DNA from: Alphaproteobacteria bacterium
Lineage (GTDB): Bacteria > Pseudomonadota > Alphaproteobacteria > Rhizobiales > Xanthobacteraceae
Assembly: GCA_005884465.1 (NCBI GenBank)
Contig: VAZH01000312.1
Coordinates: 1 to 6,925, forward strand
DNA length: 6,925 bases
Direction of reading: 5' to 3'
Below the pieces are notes generated by a model. It did no database searches. It was given only the letters and a program-made list of their open reading frames with translations, and was not told the DNA's origin. Of the stretch, positions 5,765 to 6,925 are shown one piece after another; within the stretch, counting starts at the first letter, position 1, and every line of letters begins with the position of its first letter. The position numbers and the translations under genes are program-made.

Positions 5765-6925
5765 ATGGTGGGCCCGCGAAATTCCAAGGAGCTGTCCAGG
5801 TCTCCGCCCAAGTCTCAGCCGTCGGGGGCAACCCGGCGGACGGCCGTGGGCCTGCTTCTCGGCGCACCCTTGCTTGGGGCTTGCTCCGGCATCCAGCAGA
5901 CCCTCAGCCAGTTCTCCACTTCGGGGCCGGCGCAGGAGCCGATCGTGGCGGGCACCGGGCAAGTCAAGGTGGGACTGATCCTGCCGCTGTCGGCTCCCGG
6001 CAATGCTGGCGTCGCGGCCCAATCGATGAAGAACGCCGCCGAAATGGCGCTGGCCGAATTCCAGAATCCCAATATCCAGCTTCTGATCAAGGATGATGGT
6101 GGCAATCCCCAAGGTGGGCAGCAGGGAACCCAGCAGGCGCTCGACGAAGGCGCGGAAATCATTCTGGGTCCCTTGTTCGCGGCGTCGGTTCCGGCGACGG
6201 CGCAACTGGCGCGCACGCGCGGCGTATCGGTCATCGCATTCTCGACCGATTCGAGCGTGGCCGGCCGGGGCGTCTATCTCCTGAGCTTCCTCCCCGAATC
6301 CGACGTCAACCGGATCATCGAATACGCCGCCAGTACTGGAAAGCGATCTTTCGCTGCGCTATTGCCCGAGAATGCCTATGGCAATGTGGTGGAGGCCGCA
6401 TTCAAGCAGGCGGTGGGCCGCAGGGGCGGGCGCATCGTCGCGTTTGAAAAATACGGTGCCGACCGCGCGGCCGCGGCGCGGAACGTGGCGCAGGCGCTCG
6501 GCCAGGCCGATGCGCTCTTTATCGCGGACGACGGCGACTCGGTGGTGAACGTGGCCGACGCGCTGACGGCTGCCGGCGCCAATCTAAGAAACATCCAGCT
6601 GCTCGGCACCGGCCTGTGGGACAATCCGCGTGTCTACGCAAGTCCCGCCTTGCAGGGCGGCCTTTATGCCGCGCCGGATCCTGCCGGCTTCCGCAGTTTC
6701 TCGGCCCCCTACCGCGCCAAATTCGGTTCTGATTCGGCGCGCACCGCGACGCTGGCCTATGACGCGGTCGCGCTTGTCGCGGCGCTGGCGCGAACGCAAG
6801 GGCCGCAACGGTTCTCGCCTGAAGTCTTGACCAATCCATCCGGCTTTGCCGGCATCGATGGTCTGTTTCGATTCCGCGCCGACGGCACCAACGAGCGTGG
6901 CTTAGCCGTGATGAAGGTGACAACA
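5765..6925 (+). CDS. Penicillin-binding protein activator-like lipoprotein (LpoA / periplasmic-binding type 1), 3' end outside window
   Basis: The frame is open for 387 codons to the right edge. ATG 5765 is chosen over ATG 5760, which is in another frame; a purine-rich AGAAGAGA precedes it. The N-terminus has two arginines at 24-25, a hydrophobic run and a lipobox LGAC with Cys40, so the product should be exported and lipid-anchored. From about residue 66 (QVKVGLILPLSAPG) it has the periplasmic-binding type 1 fold seen in branched-chain amino-acid receptors and in the C-terminal part of LpoA. Examples are NAAEMALAEFQNPNIQLLIKD, ILGPLFAASVPATAQLA, VIAFSTDSS, PENAYGN and QLLGTGLWDNP. LpoA stimulates penicillin-binding protein 1A in gammaproteobacteria. 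The divergent position next to rsmI-yraN matches the E. coli lpoA locus and favours that assignment. The visible part lacks the large N-terminal TPR domain of E. coli LpoA, so activity on a PBP is inference; a solute-binding role is the alternative. Confidence 0.88.
   Translation, partial: MVGPRNSKELSRSPPKSQPSGATRRTAVGLLLGAPLLGACSGIQQTLSQFSTSGPAQEPIVAGTGQVKVGLILPLSAPGNAGVAAQSMKNAAEMALAEFQNPNIQLLIKDDGGNPQGGQQGTQQALDEGAEIILGPLFAASVPATAQLARTRGVSVIAFSTDSSVAGRGVYLLSFLPESDVNRIIEYAASTGKRSFAALLPENAYGNVVEAAFKQAVGRRGGRIVAFEKYGADRAAAARNVAQALGQADALFIADDGDSVVNVADALTAAGANLRNIQLLGTGLWDNPRVYASPALQGGLYAAPDPAGFRSFSAPYRAKFGSDSARTATLAYDAVALVAALARTQGPQRFSPEVLTNPSGFAGIDGLFRFRADGTNERGLAVMKVTT

Overview
The window looks like chromosomal DNA from a GC-rich alphaproteobacterium. 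The protein sequences and the gene order (divergent lpoA-like and rsmI, then rsmI-yraN-gshB-comM) best fit the Bradyrhizobium/Rhodopseudomonas group. That assignment comes from remembered family sequences and gene order, not from a search. I see no rRNA, tRNA, CRISPR array, transposase or phage gene.

Layout: five genes lie on the minus strand and are read from right to left. They are rsmI (16S rRNA 2'-O-methyltransferase), yraN (UPF0102 predicted nuclease, broken), gshB (glutathione synthetase, intact), comM/yifB (AAA+ branch-migration helicase, broken), and a membrane PAS histidine kinase cut by the left edge. A lipoprotein of the penicillin-binding-protein-activator / periplasmic-binding type 1 class runs the other way from rsmI and is cut by the right edge.

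The unusual part is the damage in the middle. comM has lost the stretch that should carry its Walker B motif. In its place are about 72 bp of unrecognised DNA with an in-frame TGA. yraN has lost its predicted nuclease core. In its place is a 412-bp segment identical to the comM 3' end plus the spacer upstream of the histidine kinase. The two 412-bp copies (1293-1704 and 4084-4495) are direct repeats exactly 2791 bp apart and flank comM and gshB. The spacer part of the repeat contains TTAA-N7-TTAA, the consensus of the alphaproteobacterial cell-cycle regulator CtrA. One copy lies upstream of the kinase and the duplicate lies upstream of gshB.

Both lesions are deletion-plus-insertion events without insertion-sequence hallmarks, and both hit genes linked to DNA processing. 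Either this is a real rearrangement by template switching or end joining with filler DNA, or the assembly is chimeric here. The sequence alone cannot decide between these.
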